Assembly: GCF_024746835.1 (NCBI RefSeq)
Contig: NZ_CP080531.1
Span: 5,414,001-5,478,000, forward strand
Direction: 5' to 3'
Length of the DNA: 64,000 bases
From: Mesorhizobium sp. AR02
GTDB lineage: Bacteria > Pseudomonadota > Alphaproteobacteria > Rhizobiales > Rhizobiaceae
Position numbers and translations under genes: made by a program. The notes under the pieces were generated by a model, which saw nothing but the letters and a program-made list of their open reading frames with translations, did not search any database and was not told where the DNA came from. Below are positions 15,269 to 23,734 of the stretch, piece after piece. The first letter of the stretch is position 1. Every line of letters begins with the position of its first letter.

Positions 15269-16760
15269 CTACGGAATGCACACATCTAGGAGTGGGGTGC
15301 GGCGGATTGACTCTCGGCTTGAGGAGGGCTGGCGGTCTCGGCTTTCGGCGTGATTCTGTGTCAGGCACTTTGCTTGATTCGAGGTGTCGCATGCTTGTTG
15401 AGCAACCGTCGCTGGGCCGTTTCGGGGATTTGCGCCTCGACAAAAGGGGGCGATGCTGCTCGACCGCATGGTTGCGCGCCAAGATATCTGCCTGCGCCGG
15501 CTTGGCGAGGGCCGGCGGGCGCAGGAGGTCGGGTTCCATCGCCTGCTGGCCAATGACAAGGTGACGATCGAGCGGTTGATCCAAGGCTGGAGCGAACAGA
15601 CGGTGTCTGCGGCCGCCGAGCGGCATGTGTTGGCGATCCAGGACACCAGCGAGATCACCTTTGCCACCACGCCCGAGCGGCGACGCGGCCTGGGTGAGAT
15701 CGGCAAAGGTGGTGGGCGCGGCGTGCTGGTGCATGCGATGGTGGCCATCGATGCGGTGAGCGGCGGTTGTCTGGGGCTGGTGGCCGGCAGCGTCTACACG
15801 CGCAAGGGCCGGGTCGAGACACCGCACGCCAAGCGCTCGCTCAAGGACAAGGAATCGCGCCGCTGGATCGACACGGCCCTTCAGGCCAGAAGCGTGCTGG
15901 CCAAAGCCGCCACTGTTACGATCGTGGCCGACCGCGAGAGCGACATCTATGCCGAATGGGCGACACTGCCCGGCGGCAATGTCCACCTTTTGACGCGTGT
16001 GATGCACGATCGTGCCGTAGCGGGCGGCGGTACTTTGTCGAGCGTGACGGCAGCGCTGCCGTTCGTGGCCGCGCGCAGGCTTGAGTTGTTGGCCACGCAC
16101 AAGCGGGCGGCACGCAGCACCCAGGTGAGCCTGCGCTTCAGCAAGGTCGAGGTGTGCTGTCCCGACAATCCCGGCGCCAGGGATTTGCCGAAGACCGTGA
16201 CGCTGAACCTTGTCGAAGTCGTCGAACTTGGTCCTCCAGCCGCGGCCGAGCCAGTGCACTGGCGTCTGCTCACCACCCATGAGATCAGCGACGTCGCCGC
16301 CGCCTGGCAGATCGTCGACTGGTACAGGCGGCGCTGGACCATCGAGCAGTTGTTCCGTCTGATGAAGACGCACGGCCTGCGCCTCGAGGACAGCCAACTC
16401 GCCAGCGCCGAGGTCTTGATCAAGCTCGCCGCCATCGCCACCAAGGCTGCGGCGGTTATCCTGCAACTCGTCCAGGCCCGCGAAGGCATTGGTGGCGAAC
16501 ACGCCGCCAATGCCTTCAGCACTTCCGACATCGCCGTGCTCGACAGCCTCGATGCCAGCTATCAAGGTCGCACCGCCTTGCAAAACAACCCGCACCCAAG
16601 GCACAGTCTCGCATGGGCCGCCTGGATCATTGCCCGCCTTGGCGGCTGGAATGGCTATCCCTCCTCCAAACCACCTGGTCCCATCACCTTCCGACACGGC
16701 CTCGAATACTTCCGTGCCATCGCAAAAGGCTGGGAACTCAGAGATGTGTGCATTCCGTAG
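15269..16760 (+). mobile_element. IS4-family insertion sequence, 1,492 bp
   Basis: The ends are perfect 19-bp inverted repeats: ctacggaatgcacacatct at 15269-15287 and its complement at 16742-16760. They are flanked by 10-bp direct repeats ccgtaaacgg (15259-15268 and 16761-16770). Removing the IS and one repeat restores the palindrome ccccgtaaacgggg, so the target was a family D intergenic repeat. It holds one transposase gene, in two frames. The intact ends and target duplication show that it inserted by transposition and has not rearranged since. Confidence 0.95.
15391..16760 (+). pseudogene. IS4-family DDE transposase with an N-terminal frameshift
   Basis: The C-terminal 435 residues (from 15453) hold the DDE core: Asp64 in IQDTSE, Asp160 in VADRESDIY, and the YREK signature Tyr291, Arg294, Glu298, Lys305 in YRRRWTIEQLFRLMK. 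The natural N-terminus starts at 15391 (MLVEQPSLGRFGDLRLDKRG) in the frame one base ahead. The two join at a run of five Gs (15440s), where a sixth G would restore the frame. The stop codon TAG lies in the right inverted repeat. This is either a disabling deletion or -1 slippage on the A4G5 run. Without the first 20 residues the protein might retain activity. Confidence 0.85.
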
Positions 16761-16905
16761 CCGTAAACGGGGAGAAGGACGCTCGCGTCGCTGGTTTCGC
16801 CAATCGCCAACGTTGCAAGTGAAGCGGCGGCGCTGAGATCAGCCTCTTTCGCCCCGTTTACGGGGAGAAATGCCCGGCAGGGCAATGAGGGGCGGCGCTA
16901 ACGTT
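16761..16905. repeat. Right part of the family D palindromic repeat split by the IS
   Basis: It begins with the right target duplication ccgtaaacgg. It contains ggtttcgccaatcgccaacg, cgccccgtttacggggagaa and gcccggcagggcaatgaggg, all of which recur in the repeats at 56.8 and 61.0-61.3 kb. No ORF of interest is present. It lies downstream of the HxlR gene, which converges on it. Confidence 0.75.
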
Positions 16906-16954
16906 GCGGGACGGGCGGTGCCCCTTCGGTCGAACCTCAACAACCGCCGTCCTC

Positions 16955-17371
16955 TTAAACAACGTGCTCGGCCCGCAGCGCCGCTTTCATCCGCTCCAGC
17001 GCCGGCGCGCCGCCGGCCGCCAGTTCGTCGGCGATGCGGGCCAGATGATCATCGGCCTTGCGGTGTTTGCTGCCCCAGGCGCCGAGCGTGGTCAGCACCG
17101 GCAAAAGGTCGATGCCGGCCTCGGTCAGCCGGTAGATCGCCTTCAGCCCATGGCTCGGGTCGTCGCTGCGGGTGAGGATGCCTTCGTCCTGCAGTGTCTG
17201 CAGCCGCTCGGCCAGCGTGCGCGACGAGATGCCTTCGTCGGACTGCAGGAATTCGCGAAAATGCTTTTTCCCGGCGAAGACCAAGTCGCGGATGATGAGC
17301 AGCGTCCAGCGGTCACCGAGCAGTTCCAGCGCCAGGTTGATGGGGCAGCCGGATTTTTCACGCGTCGACAT
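16955..17371 (-). CDS. HxlR-family transcriptional regulator
   Basis: A 138-residue winged-helix regulator. The family opening CPINLALELLGDRWTLLIIRDL with its conserved cysteine (residue 9), and the DNA-contacting KHFREFLQSDEGISSRTLAERL, are clear. It is divergent from the dihydrofolate-reductase-like gene at 17482, the usual HxlR arrangement, and the two TGGTTCCA motifs between them are likely its sites. HxlR proteins of this type usually respond to electrophiles or oxidants through the cysteine. Confidence 0.88.
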   Translation of the reverse strand: MSTREKSGCPINLALELLGDRWTLLIIRDLVFAGKKHFREFLQSDEGISSRTLAERLQTLQDEGILTRSDDPSHGLKAIYRLTEAGIDLLPVLTTLGAWGSKHRKADDHLARIADELAAGGAPALERMKAALRAEHVV

Positions 17372-17374
17372 CTA

Positions 17375-17435
17375 TGGTTCCATTTTTAAATCACTTTACT
17401 ATTGACATCATTTTTGCCTTGCGTCAATGGTTCCA
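17375..17435. promoter_or_regulatory. HxlR/reductase intergenic operator candidates
   Basis: TGGTTCCA occurs at 17375-17382 and 17428-17435 (53 bases apart) in an AT-rich gap. The right flanks (ttttaaatcactt and aaagtaaaccaat) are also AT-rich. A TTGACA lies between them at 17402-17407. The arrangement suits a repressor binding near both divergent promoters. Confidence 0.45.
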
Positions 17436-17481
17436 AAAGTAAACCAATAACCTTTTGAGCCTGACAGACAGGGAGACGACG

Positions 17482-18069
17482 ATGAAAAAGCTCATCCTGC
17501 AGATGCAGATGTCGGTCGACGGTTTCGTCGGCGCCTATGAAGACCATCGCTGGCAGCTGTGGGAATGGGGCGACGACATCATCTGGGACGACGAGTTGAA
17601 ACAGGATTTCAACACTGTCTTCGCCGGCATCGATACCATCCTGCTCAGCCGCAAGATGGCGGAGGAGGGCTATCTCACCCATTGGGGCAATGCGGCGAAG
17701 AAATATCCGGCCGATCCATTCTACGCCTTCGCCCAGCGCATCGTGGAGGCCCAGAAGATGGTGCTGAGCGACAGGCTGAAAACCTCGCGCTGGGAGCGCA
17801 CGACCGTTGTGAGCGGCGACCTGCCGCGCGAAGTCAACGCGCTGAAGGCGGGCAAGGGCAGCGACATGGCCGTCTTCGGCGGCGCCGGCTTCGCCTCGTC
17901 GCTGATCGCGGCCGGTCTGGTTGACGAATTCCAGTTGTTCATCAACCCGGCGGTGCTGGGGGCGGGGCGCCGCATCTTCGACCAGGGCGGTTTTCATAAC
18001 CTTCGGCTGCTCGGCGCCAAGGCCTATGCCTGCGGCATGGTGGTCAACCGCTACGCCCCGGCGGGGTGA
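17482..18069 (+). CDS. Dihydrofolate reductase/RibD C-terminal family protein
   Basis: A 195-residue protein of the bacterial bifunctional deaminase-reductase C-terminal fold. It opens MKKLILQMQMSVDGFVG, has IDTILLSRKMAEEGYL in the middle, and the NADPH-site-like GSDMAVFGGAGFASSLIAAGLVDEF towards the end. The start follows GGGAGA. These stand-alone members are usually NADPH-dependent reductases of unknown substrate. The divergent HxlR gene is its likely regulator. Confidence 0.85.
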   Translation: MKKLILQMQMSVDGFVGAYEDHRWQLWEWGDDIIWDDELKQDFNTVFAGIDTILLSRKMAEEGYLTHWGNAAKKYPADPFYAFAQRIVEAQKMVLSDRLKTSRWERTTVVSGDLPREVNALKAGKGSDMAVFGGAGFASSLIAAGLVDEFQLFINPAVLGAGRRIFDQGGFHNLRLLGAKAYACGMVVNRYAPAG

Positions 18070-18121
18070 GGGCTGTCCGCTGCCTTGCGCCTGTCAGCCA
18101 ATAGCGAAGGCTGGTGATCCT

Positions 18122-18285
18122 TTACACCCCCCTCTGGCCTGCCGGCCATCTCCCCCGCAAGGGGGGAGATCGGCAGCTTCGACGCTCCGCTTGCTCCTGA
18201 AACGGTGGTGATTTGCGAAAACGGTTGAGCGCGTAATCTCCCCCCTTGCGGGGGAGATGTCCGGCAGGACAGAGGGGGGTGCTGT
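18122..18285. repeat. Palindromic dispersed repeat, family C
   Basis: The left arm (18122-18172) reads cccccctctggcctgccggc, then catctcccccgcaagggggg. The right arm (18236-18285) is the inverted copy, with cccttgcgggggagatgtcc and ggcaggacagaggggggtgc. The two arms are separated by about 65 unrelated bases. A minimal version of the same repeat lies at 24395-24440. It fills most of the 347-base gap before the esterase gene. Confidence 0.85.
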
Positions 18286-18416
18286 CCCGCCGGCCTTGGC
18301 CTTTGGACGGGCAAGACGCGTAAAAAACCGGGCAGCCACGTATCCTTTTTGCGCGCCCGTTCGTCTCTGGTTCCTAGAGGTCGCGTGTCCGCGATCCGCA
18401 ACCCTGGGAGACCATC

Positions 18417-19376
18417 ATGGCGAGCATCGAGAGCGAGGCAAACAGGAACCACTATGCGGCGATCGTCGCCAATGCCGGCAAGTTCAACAGTCCGCAGGCG
18501 ATGATCGATTTCAATGACACCAGCTGGACGGCGCTGACCGGCGAACCCGGCGGCGTCGACTTCATCGAGGTCGATGCCGGCGGCGTGCCGGCGCTATGGG
18601 TCGTGCCGAAGGGCGCCGACGAGGAGCGGGCGCTGTTTTACGCGCATGGCGGCGGCTTCCTCGGCGGCTCGATCTACACCCACCGCAAGCTGGTCGGCCA
18701 TCTGGCCAAGGCCGTCGGCTGCCGGGCCTTGCTCTATCACTATCCGCTGGCGCATCAGGCCAAGCATCCGGCCCAGCTCGAGGCGGCGATATCAGCCTGG
18801 AACTGGCTCGTCGACCAGGACTTCGACACCGGGCGGATCGCGATTGCCGGCGATTCCTGCGGCGCGGTGCTGACCTATGGCGTGCTGCAGCGGCTGCGTG
18901 CCCAGGGCCGGCCGCTGCCGGCCGCCACGCTGATCATCTCCGGCTGGTTCGACATGGCGCTGACCGGCGCCAGCTACGAGACCAACCGCGAGAAGGATCC
19001 AGCCTTCGCCAGGCAGTCCGTCGACTGGCTGGTGACCAATTTCATCGGCGACCGCGACCGGCTCGATCCGGAGGTCAGCGCGCTCTACGCCGACCTCTCC
19101 GGCTTTCCGCCCGTCTTCCTGCAGGCCGGCGGCGACGAGACGCTGGTCGACGAAAGCCGCATGTTCGCCGAGCGCGCGCGGCAGGCTGGTGTCGAGACGC
19201 GCCTCGATGTCTTCGACGGCATGCTGCACTCGTTCCAGATGATGGCCGGCCGGGCGCCGGAAGCCGACGACGCGATCGGCCGCTTCGCCACCTGGGTGCG
19301 GCCGAAGCTTGGCCTGCCGGATGCCGTCAGCGAGAAGGTTTCAAGTGGTAATGTCATTGGCGGCAAGGCGGCGTGA
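18417..19376 (+). CDS. Alpha/beta hydrolase, hormone-sensitive-lipase-type esterase
   Basis: A 319-residue cytoplasmic esterase. The oxyanion-hole motif HGGG lies at residues 77-80, the nucleophile Ser147 sits in GDSCG, and the acid and histidine lie in ETLVDESRMF and DGMLHSFQ. These are hallmarks of the HSL (family IV) group, which cleaves short-chain esters. The ATG follows GGGAGACC. The sigma factor gene starts 88 bases after its stop on the same strand. Confidence 0.88.
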   Translation: MASIESEANRNHYAAIVANAGKFNSPQAMIDFNDTSWTALTGEPGGVDFIEVDAGGVPALWVVPKGADEERALFYAHGGGFLGGSIYTHRKLVGHLAKAVGCRALLYHYPLAHQAKHPAQLEAAISAWNWLVDQDFDTGRIAIAGDSCGAVLTYGVLQRLRAQGRPLPAATLIISGWFDMALTGASYETNREKDPAFARQSVDWLVTNFIGDRDRLDPEVSALYADLSGFPPVFLQAGGDETLVDESRMFAERARQAGVETRLDVFDGMLHSFQMMAGRAPEADDAIGRFATWVRPKLGLPDAVSEKVSSGNVIGGKAA

Positions 19377-19464
19377 CCATGCGCCGGCTGATCGGATCGC
19401 GCTTCGTGCTTGTGGATGTGTCGCGCTTGCGCGATGCTGCGGTGACGCCGAGCGATGTGCCGCG

Positions 19465-20397
19465 ATGAACCAGCAGATCCGCAAATCCCCCGAAGCGAGG
19501 CAAGGCTTGCAGCCGCGCGTCGACCCCGAAGGCTTGTTCGACCTGCGCTACCGGGCGTTCCTGGAGACGGTCTCGCATCTGCGCGTCCGTCTGCACCGCT
19601 ATTGCGCGCGCATGACCGGCTCGGCTCTCGACGGCGAGGACATCATGCAGGAGGCGCTGTTCGAGGCCTATCGCAAGATCGGGCTGCTCGACGATGCACA
19701 GGCGCTGCGGCCATGGCTGTTCCGCATCGCCCATAACAGGTGCATCGACTTCATCCGCACCCGCCGCACGCGGCTCAAGGCCGAAGCCGGCTATGCCAGC
19801 GATGAGATCGTGCTGCCCGTCGAGCCCGCCGGCCCTGGCGCCGGCCGCGCCATCGAGCGGCTGGTGGTGCACCTGCCGCCGAAGGAGCGTGCCTGTGTGC
19901 TGCTCAAGGATGTCTTCGACCATTCGCTCGACGAGATCGCCGACCTGGTCGGTTCGACATCGGGCGGTGTCAAATCGGCGCTCAATCGCGGCCGCGCCAA
20001 ACTCGCCGCCCTGCCGGCGCAGGCGGTCGCGGCACCCGTACACGACCCTGACCTGGAGCGGCTGCTCGGCCGCTATGTCGAACTCTTCAATGCCAGGGAT
20101 TGGGACGGGGTGCGGGCGCTGACCAGCGCCGATGCGCGGCTGCGGGTTTCGGACTGCTACAACGGCCTGCTCTCCGGCTCGCCCTATTTCGTCGAGTATG
20201 AGCGCGGCGAGCCCTGGCGCATGCGACCAGGTGTGGTCGAAGGGGAGGCCGTGCTGGTCGTCGACAGGCGGAGAGACGAGGTCTGGCGGCCGGCCTATCT
20301 GGTACGCATCCATGCCGAGCGCGGCGTCATCGACCGCATCGCCGATTATTATGCGTGTCCGTGGATCCTGGACATGGTTTCCGATGACGCGGAATGA
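19465..20397 (+). CDS. ECF-type sigma factor with SnoaL-like C-terminal domain
   Basis: A 310-residue sigma-70 family protein. Region 2 (about residues 38-105) includes the DGEDIMQEALFEAYRKI and PWLFRIAHNRCIDF segments. Region 4 (about 128-190) includes LPPKERACVLLKDVFDHSLDEIADLVGST. About 115 further residues form a SnoaL/NTF2-like fold that in related SigJ/ECF41-type factors regulates activity. Those factors are often coded next to the oxidoreductase or hydrolase they control, so the esterase upstream is a candidate partner. No anti-sigma gene is adjacent. Confidence 0.82.
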   Translation: MNQQIRKSPEARQGLQPRVDPEGLFDLRYRAFLETVSHLRVRLHRYCARMTGSALDGEDIMQEALFEAYRKIGLLDDAQALRPWLFRIAHNRCIDFIRTRRTRLKAEAGYASDEIVLPVEPAGPGAGRAIERLVVHLPPKERACVLLKDVFDHSLDEIADLVGSTSGGVKSALNRGRAKLAALPAQAVAAPVHDPDLERLLGRYVELFNARDWDGVRALTSADARLRVSDCYNGLLSGSPYFVEYERGEPWRMRPGVVEGEAVLVVDRRRDEVWRPAYLVRIHAERGVIDRIADYYACPWILDMVSDDAE

Positions 20398-20514
20398 ACC
20401 TTGGCGTCGAAGATCTTCGGAAACATCTACGGGGGGTTTGACAACAACGGCGCAAACTGGCCGTATCCGGAGATCATCTGCAGGTATAGATGCGAACTGG
20501 ATTGGGGGGTGCGC

Positions 20515-20907
20515 ATGGCCATCAAGGCATTGCCGTATTGGCTGGGCGCTGCTTCAGCGGCATTGTTTCTTCTGACGTCGGCTTTCCCGTCCAACGCTGA
20601 ATCTTACTCCAATCTGCAAAGCAAGGGCTACAAGACCGGAAAACTGGCGCGTGGCGCCTCGGGTAATCTGGGCTGGTTCGTTTCCGATGGCCAGACGAAG
20701 TTCTTCTGCAAAATGCACGTGGGGCTGGCCTATGTGGGTAGCACCAAGATGATCGGGTTTACCTCCGCAGGTGCGCAAGTCTCACTGGACCGCAAGGTCT
20801 ACGAAAGTCATACCGGGGGACATGACGACTCCATACCCCAGCTTGCGGATTTGAAGGCCGGCAAGCTCAATGCGCGGGATGTCGGCAATTGCGCTCCGGC
20901 GAAATGA
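20515..20907 (+). CDS. Small secreted protein of unknown function
   Basis: A 130-residue protein with a signal peptide (hydrophobic core LGAASAALFLLTS, cut predicted after PSNAE or SNA). The mature part has two cysteines (FFCKMH and GNCAPAK) that could form a disulphide. The ATG at 20515 was preferred over 20401 because GGGGGG stands just upstream and the signal peptide then begins at residue 1. A terminator-like hairpin follows. I do not recognise a family. Confidence 0.65.
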   Translation: MAIKALPYWLGAASAALFLLTSAFPSNAESYSNLQSKGYKTGKLARGASGNLGWFVSDGQTKFFCKMHVGLAYVGSTKMIGFTSAGAQVSLDRKVYESHTGGHDDSIPQLADLKAGKLNARDVGNCAPAK

Positions 20908-20930
20908 CCCGCCGAGGACGGCGGGTATTT
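20908..20930 (+). terminator. Rho-independent-like terminator
   Basis: CCCGCCG-AGGA-CGGCGGG forms a perfect 7-bp GC stem followed by tatttct, directly after the stop codon of the small secreted protein. Confidence 0.65.
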
Positions 20931-20940
20931 CTGTTCGCAC

Positions 20941-20995
20941 CTCACTTCGCATCGTGAAAAATGATGCCGACGGTGTGGCGCATGCTTGAGCGCAG
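20941..20995 (-). pseudogene. Duplicated 3' end of the 2OG-Fe(II) oxygenase gene
   Basis: These 55 bases are 53/55 identical to 22990-23044, the last 17 codons plus stop of the oxygenase. On the minus strand they read LRSSMRHTVGIIFHDAK and stop. Homology ends sharply on both sides. The two copies are direct repeats bracketing the 1,994-bp segment with the alpha/beta hydrolase and LysR genes. Confidence 0.92.
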
Positions 20996-21045
20996 ATTCA
21001 CAAGATCGGTTTCAGCAAGCCCGACGTGGCCGCGTCGGGCGGTTG

Positions 21046-21960
21046 TTACCTGGAGAGGAAATCGGTGATGAGCTTGACCGTGGCATCCGGGTTTTCTTCC
21101 ATGATCCAGTGGCCGGATGAGGGCACGATGGCGCCGGTCACGTCTGCCGCGACGAAGCGCAGGATGTCGGCCTGTGTCGTGCCTGCCGATTTCTCCGCGC
21201 CGGCTGCCAGCACCGGCATGGCCAGTTTGCCGCCGGCGGAAAGCATCGACTGGTTGTCGATGGCGTCCTGGTCGAATGCCTTGAACTGTTCGAAGGCGTC
21301 ATGCATGGCGTGCGGGCGCGCATAGAGTTTTGCGTAGTGGACGCGCGTCGCCTCGTCGATCTTCTTCGGGTCGGCCGACAGTTCGTTGTAGAAGCGGTCG
21401 AGGTAGATGCGCTCGCGGCCCGCGACCAGCCGCTCCATGTCGGGGCCGCGGAAGTTGAAGTGCCAGAGCAGCGGGCTTTGCTTGATCTTGTCCCAGTCAC
21501 CTATGCCCGGCAGCGGTGCGTCGATGACGACCCACTTCGTGATGCGCTTGGGATATTGCGCGGCCAGCGCATAGCCGACCATGTTGCCGATGTCGTGCGT
21601 CACCAGGTCGGCCTTGTCGATCTTCAGCGCGTCCATCACGCCGGCGATGTCGACCGCCTGGTTCTTCTTGGTGTAGCCGCTGTCCGGATGCGCCGAAAGG
21701 CCCATGCCGCGCAGGTCCGGCACGATCACCGTGTGATCCTTCATCAGCTTTATCGCGGCCGGCGCCCACATGTCGCCGGTGTCGCCGAAACCGTGCAGCA
21801 GCACGACCGCGGGCCCTTGTCCACCGACGCGCACATAAAGCCTGGTGCCGTTGGTCTCGATCGATTGCGTCTTGAAGCCGGTCGGAAACGGGATCACGCG
21901 CGCGGAGGCCGGAGCGACGAGTGACAGCAGACCAAGCACGATGACCAAAGGACGAAACAT
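21046..21960 (-). CDS. Exported alpha/beta hydrolase (epoxide hydrolase-like)
   Basis: A 304-residue protein with a signal peptide (MFRPLVIVLGLLSLVAPASA). The fold motifs are HGFGDTGDMW (oxyanion region, near residue 56), THDIGNMVGYALA (nucleophile is the Asp of HDIGN, as in epoxide hydrolases and haloalkane dehalogenases), and PSSGHWIMEE (catalytic His). The Asp nucleophile argues against a plain esterase. It is divergent from the LysR gene and lies inside the segment bracketed by the duplicated oxygenase tails. Confidence 0.85.
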   Translation of the reverse strand: MFRPLVIVLGLLSLVAPASARVIPFPTGFKTQSIETNGTRLYVRVGGQGPAVVLLHGFGDTGDMWAPAAIKLMKDHTVIVPDLRGMGLSAHPDSGYTKKNQAVDIAGVMDALKIDKADLVTHDIGNMVGYALAAQYPKRITKWVVIDAPLPGIGDWDKIKQSPLLWHFNFRGPDMERLVAGRERIYLDRFYNELSADPKKIDEATRVHYAKLYARPHAMHDAFEQFKAFDQDAIDNQSMLSAGGKLAMPVLAAGAEKSAGTTQADILRFVAADVTGAIVPSSGHWIMEENPDATVKLITDFLSR

Positions 21961-22079
21961 GAAGCATTACCCCGCTTTTATTCTGTCGCCGCGGTATCGC
22001 GGTCCTTTCAACTATGGCACCATGTCCTTGATTTCGTTAGGCGTCGGTTGCCTGATTGTGAATTCGGGAAAGCCGAACA

Positions 22080-22982
22080 ATGCTAAAGCTTGAATCCGCC
22101 GCCGCGTTTGTCGCCGTCGCGGAATCCGGTTCGATCACCGAAGCGGCCAGGCGCATGAGCCTGTCCAAGTCCGTCATCAGCGAGCGGCTGTCGGAGCTTG
22201 AGCGCAGCCTCGGCACAAGGCTGCTGGACCGCACCACCCGCAAACTCTCCATCACCGAAGCGGGGCGGGGTTTTTACGAGCGCGCCAAGCGCATCATGCA
22301 GGAAGTGGCCGATGCCAGCGCCGAAATCGCCGAACATCGCGGCGAACTCGCTGGACCGCTCAGAATATCGGCGCCGACCAGTTTCGGCATCCTCCATCTC
22401 GGTCCGGCGCTGTATGGCTTCCTGGCCAGGCACCCTGGGATCGAACTGACGCTTGATCTCGACGATCGTTTCGTCAGCTTGGTGGCCGATGGCTACGATG
22501 CCATTGTGCGTCACGGGCCGGTCGTCGATGACGGACCTGTCATCGTCAAGAAGCTGGCTTCCAGTCGTCGCTTCCTGGTGGCCTCACCGGACTATATCGA
22601 GCGATTCGGATGGCCCGCGACCACCGACGACCTGAAACGCCATAAGGGCATCATCTATTCCATCCGGGGCGCCGCCGACTGGCGGTTCAAGATTTCGCGG
22701 CGGCTGGTGACGATCCGCCCGGAAACCGCGCTGCGCGTCAACAATGGGATTTTGATGCGCGACGCAGCACTTGCCGGCCTCGGCCTGGCGCTGCTCCCCG
22801 CCTATTTCATCCGGACCGAGATCGCCGACAAGCGATTGACGGTCGTCGATGTCGGGGCCGAGCCTGAAGGGGCAACCCTCTATATCGCCTGTCCCGAGGA
22901 CAGGCGCGGATCCGCCAAACTGCGCGCGCTCACCGCATGGTTACGCGATGCCTTTGGCGATCCGCCCTATTGGGAGGCGTGA
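22080..22982 (+). CDS. LysR-family transcriptional regulator
   Basis: A 300-residue LysR regulator. The winged helix (residues 1-60, FVAVAESGSITEAARRMSLSKSVISERLSELERSLGTRLL) is followed by an effector-binding domain resembling the CrgA/AphB-like group. It is divergent from the exported hydrolase (119-base gap), its probable target. Its stop lies eight bases from the oxygenase stop on the other strand, at the edge of the cassette. Confidence 0.88.
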   Translation: MLKLESAAAFVAVAESGSITEAARRMSLSKSVISERLSELERSLGTRLLDRTTRKLSITEAGRGFYERAKRIMQEVADASAEIAEHRGELAGPLRISAPTSFGILHLGPALYGFLARHPGIELTLDLDDRFVSLVADGYDAIVRHGPVVDDGPVIVKKLASSRRFLVASPDYIERFGWPATTDDLKRHKGIIYSIRGAADWRFKISRRLVTIRPETALRVNNGILMRDAALAGLGLALLPAYFIRTEIADKRLTVVDVGAEPEGATLYIACPEDRRGSAKLRALTAWLRDAFGDPPYWEA

Positions 22983-22990
22983 GCCGGCGC

Positions 22991-23734
22991 TCACTTGGCA
23001 TCGTGAAAAATGATGCCGACGGTGTGGCGCATGCCTGAGCGCAGGCGGCTGACGCCGTGGCGCAGGTTGACGCGGTAGTTGCCCTTGGTTCCCTGCACCG
23101 GCCGGTTGTGGACGGCGAAGGCCACCGCATCTCCCTGGCGCAGCGGCACCACTTCGACCCGGCTCTGCATGCGCGGCCGCTGCTCGGTCAGCGCGAACTC
23201 GCCGCCGCTGAAATCCTCGCCCGGTTCGGAGAGCAGGACCGCCACCTGCAGCGGAAAGGCGAGGTCGCCATAAAGGTCCTGGTGCAGGCAGTTGAAGTCG
23301 CCGGGGACATATTGCAGCAGCAGCGGCGTCGGCCTGACCTGGCCGGCGGCGTGGCACTGGTCGAGAAACGCGGCATGCGTGCCGGGGTAGCGCAAGGCGA
23401 TCCCCATGCGCTCGTTCCACCGGTTGGCGACCTCGGCCAGCCTGGGATAGAGCGCGCTGCGCAGGCCGCCGAGCAGATCCGGCAAGGGATAGCGGAAATA
23501 GCGGTATTCGCCCTTGCCGAAACCATGTCTGGCCATGTGGATGTGACTGCGGAAATGCTGCTCCTGGGGGTAGAGGCCGGCGATCTGCCGGCACTCCTCT
23601 GGCGAGAGCAGCTTTTGCATCACCGCACAGCCGAAACCGTCGAGTTCGGTGGTCAGCGCCGGCCAATCGTAGGCGGAGATGCGTGTCTCGGCGGCTTCCA
23701 CCACCGATGCGGCAACCCTGGCATGGGCGTTCAT
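22991..23734 (-). CDS. 2OG-Fe(II) oxygenase in the ada/ogt cluster
   Basis: A 247-residue dioxygenase of the prolyl-hydroxylase-like group. The iron ligands appear to be His151 and Asp153 (CLHQDLYGD) and His226, with a downstream Arg for 2-oxoglutarate (Arg230 or Arg236). The ATG (23734) overlaps the ogt stop in an ATGA and has AAGGAGG upstream, so translation is coupled to ogt. In enterobacteria AlkB follows ada; this enzyme occupies a similar position but lacks the AlkB NxYxxG signature. A role in alkylation repair is inferred from context only. Its 3' end is duplicated at 20941-20995. Confidence 0.82.
   Translation of the reverse strand: MNAHARVAASVVEAAETRISAYDWPALTTELDGFGCAVMQKLLSPEECRQIAGLYPQEQHFRSHIHMARHGFGKGEYRYFRYPLPDLLGGLRSALYPRLAEVANRWNERMGIALRYPGTHAAFLDQCHAAGQVRPTPLLLQYVPGDFNCLHQDLYGDLAFPLQVAVLLSEPGEDFSGGEFALTEQRPRMQSRVEVVPLRQGDAVAFAVHNRPVQGTKGNYRVNLRHGVSRLRSGMRHTVGIIFHDAK

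Noticed and set aside
20941..20995. Oxygenase tail copy considered as a small RNA or attenuator
   Set aside because: It is almost identical to the coding end of the oxygenase gene in frame with its stop, so gene-tail duplication is the simpler explanation.
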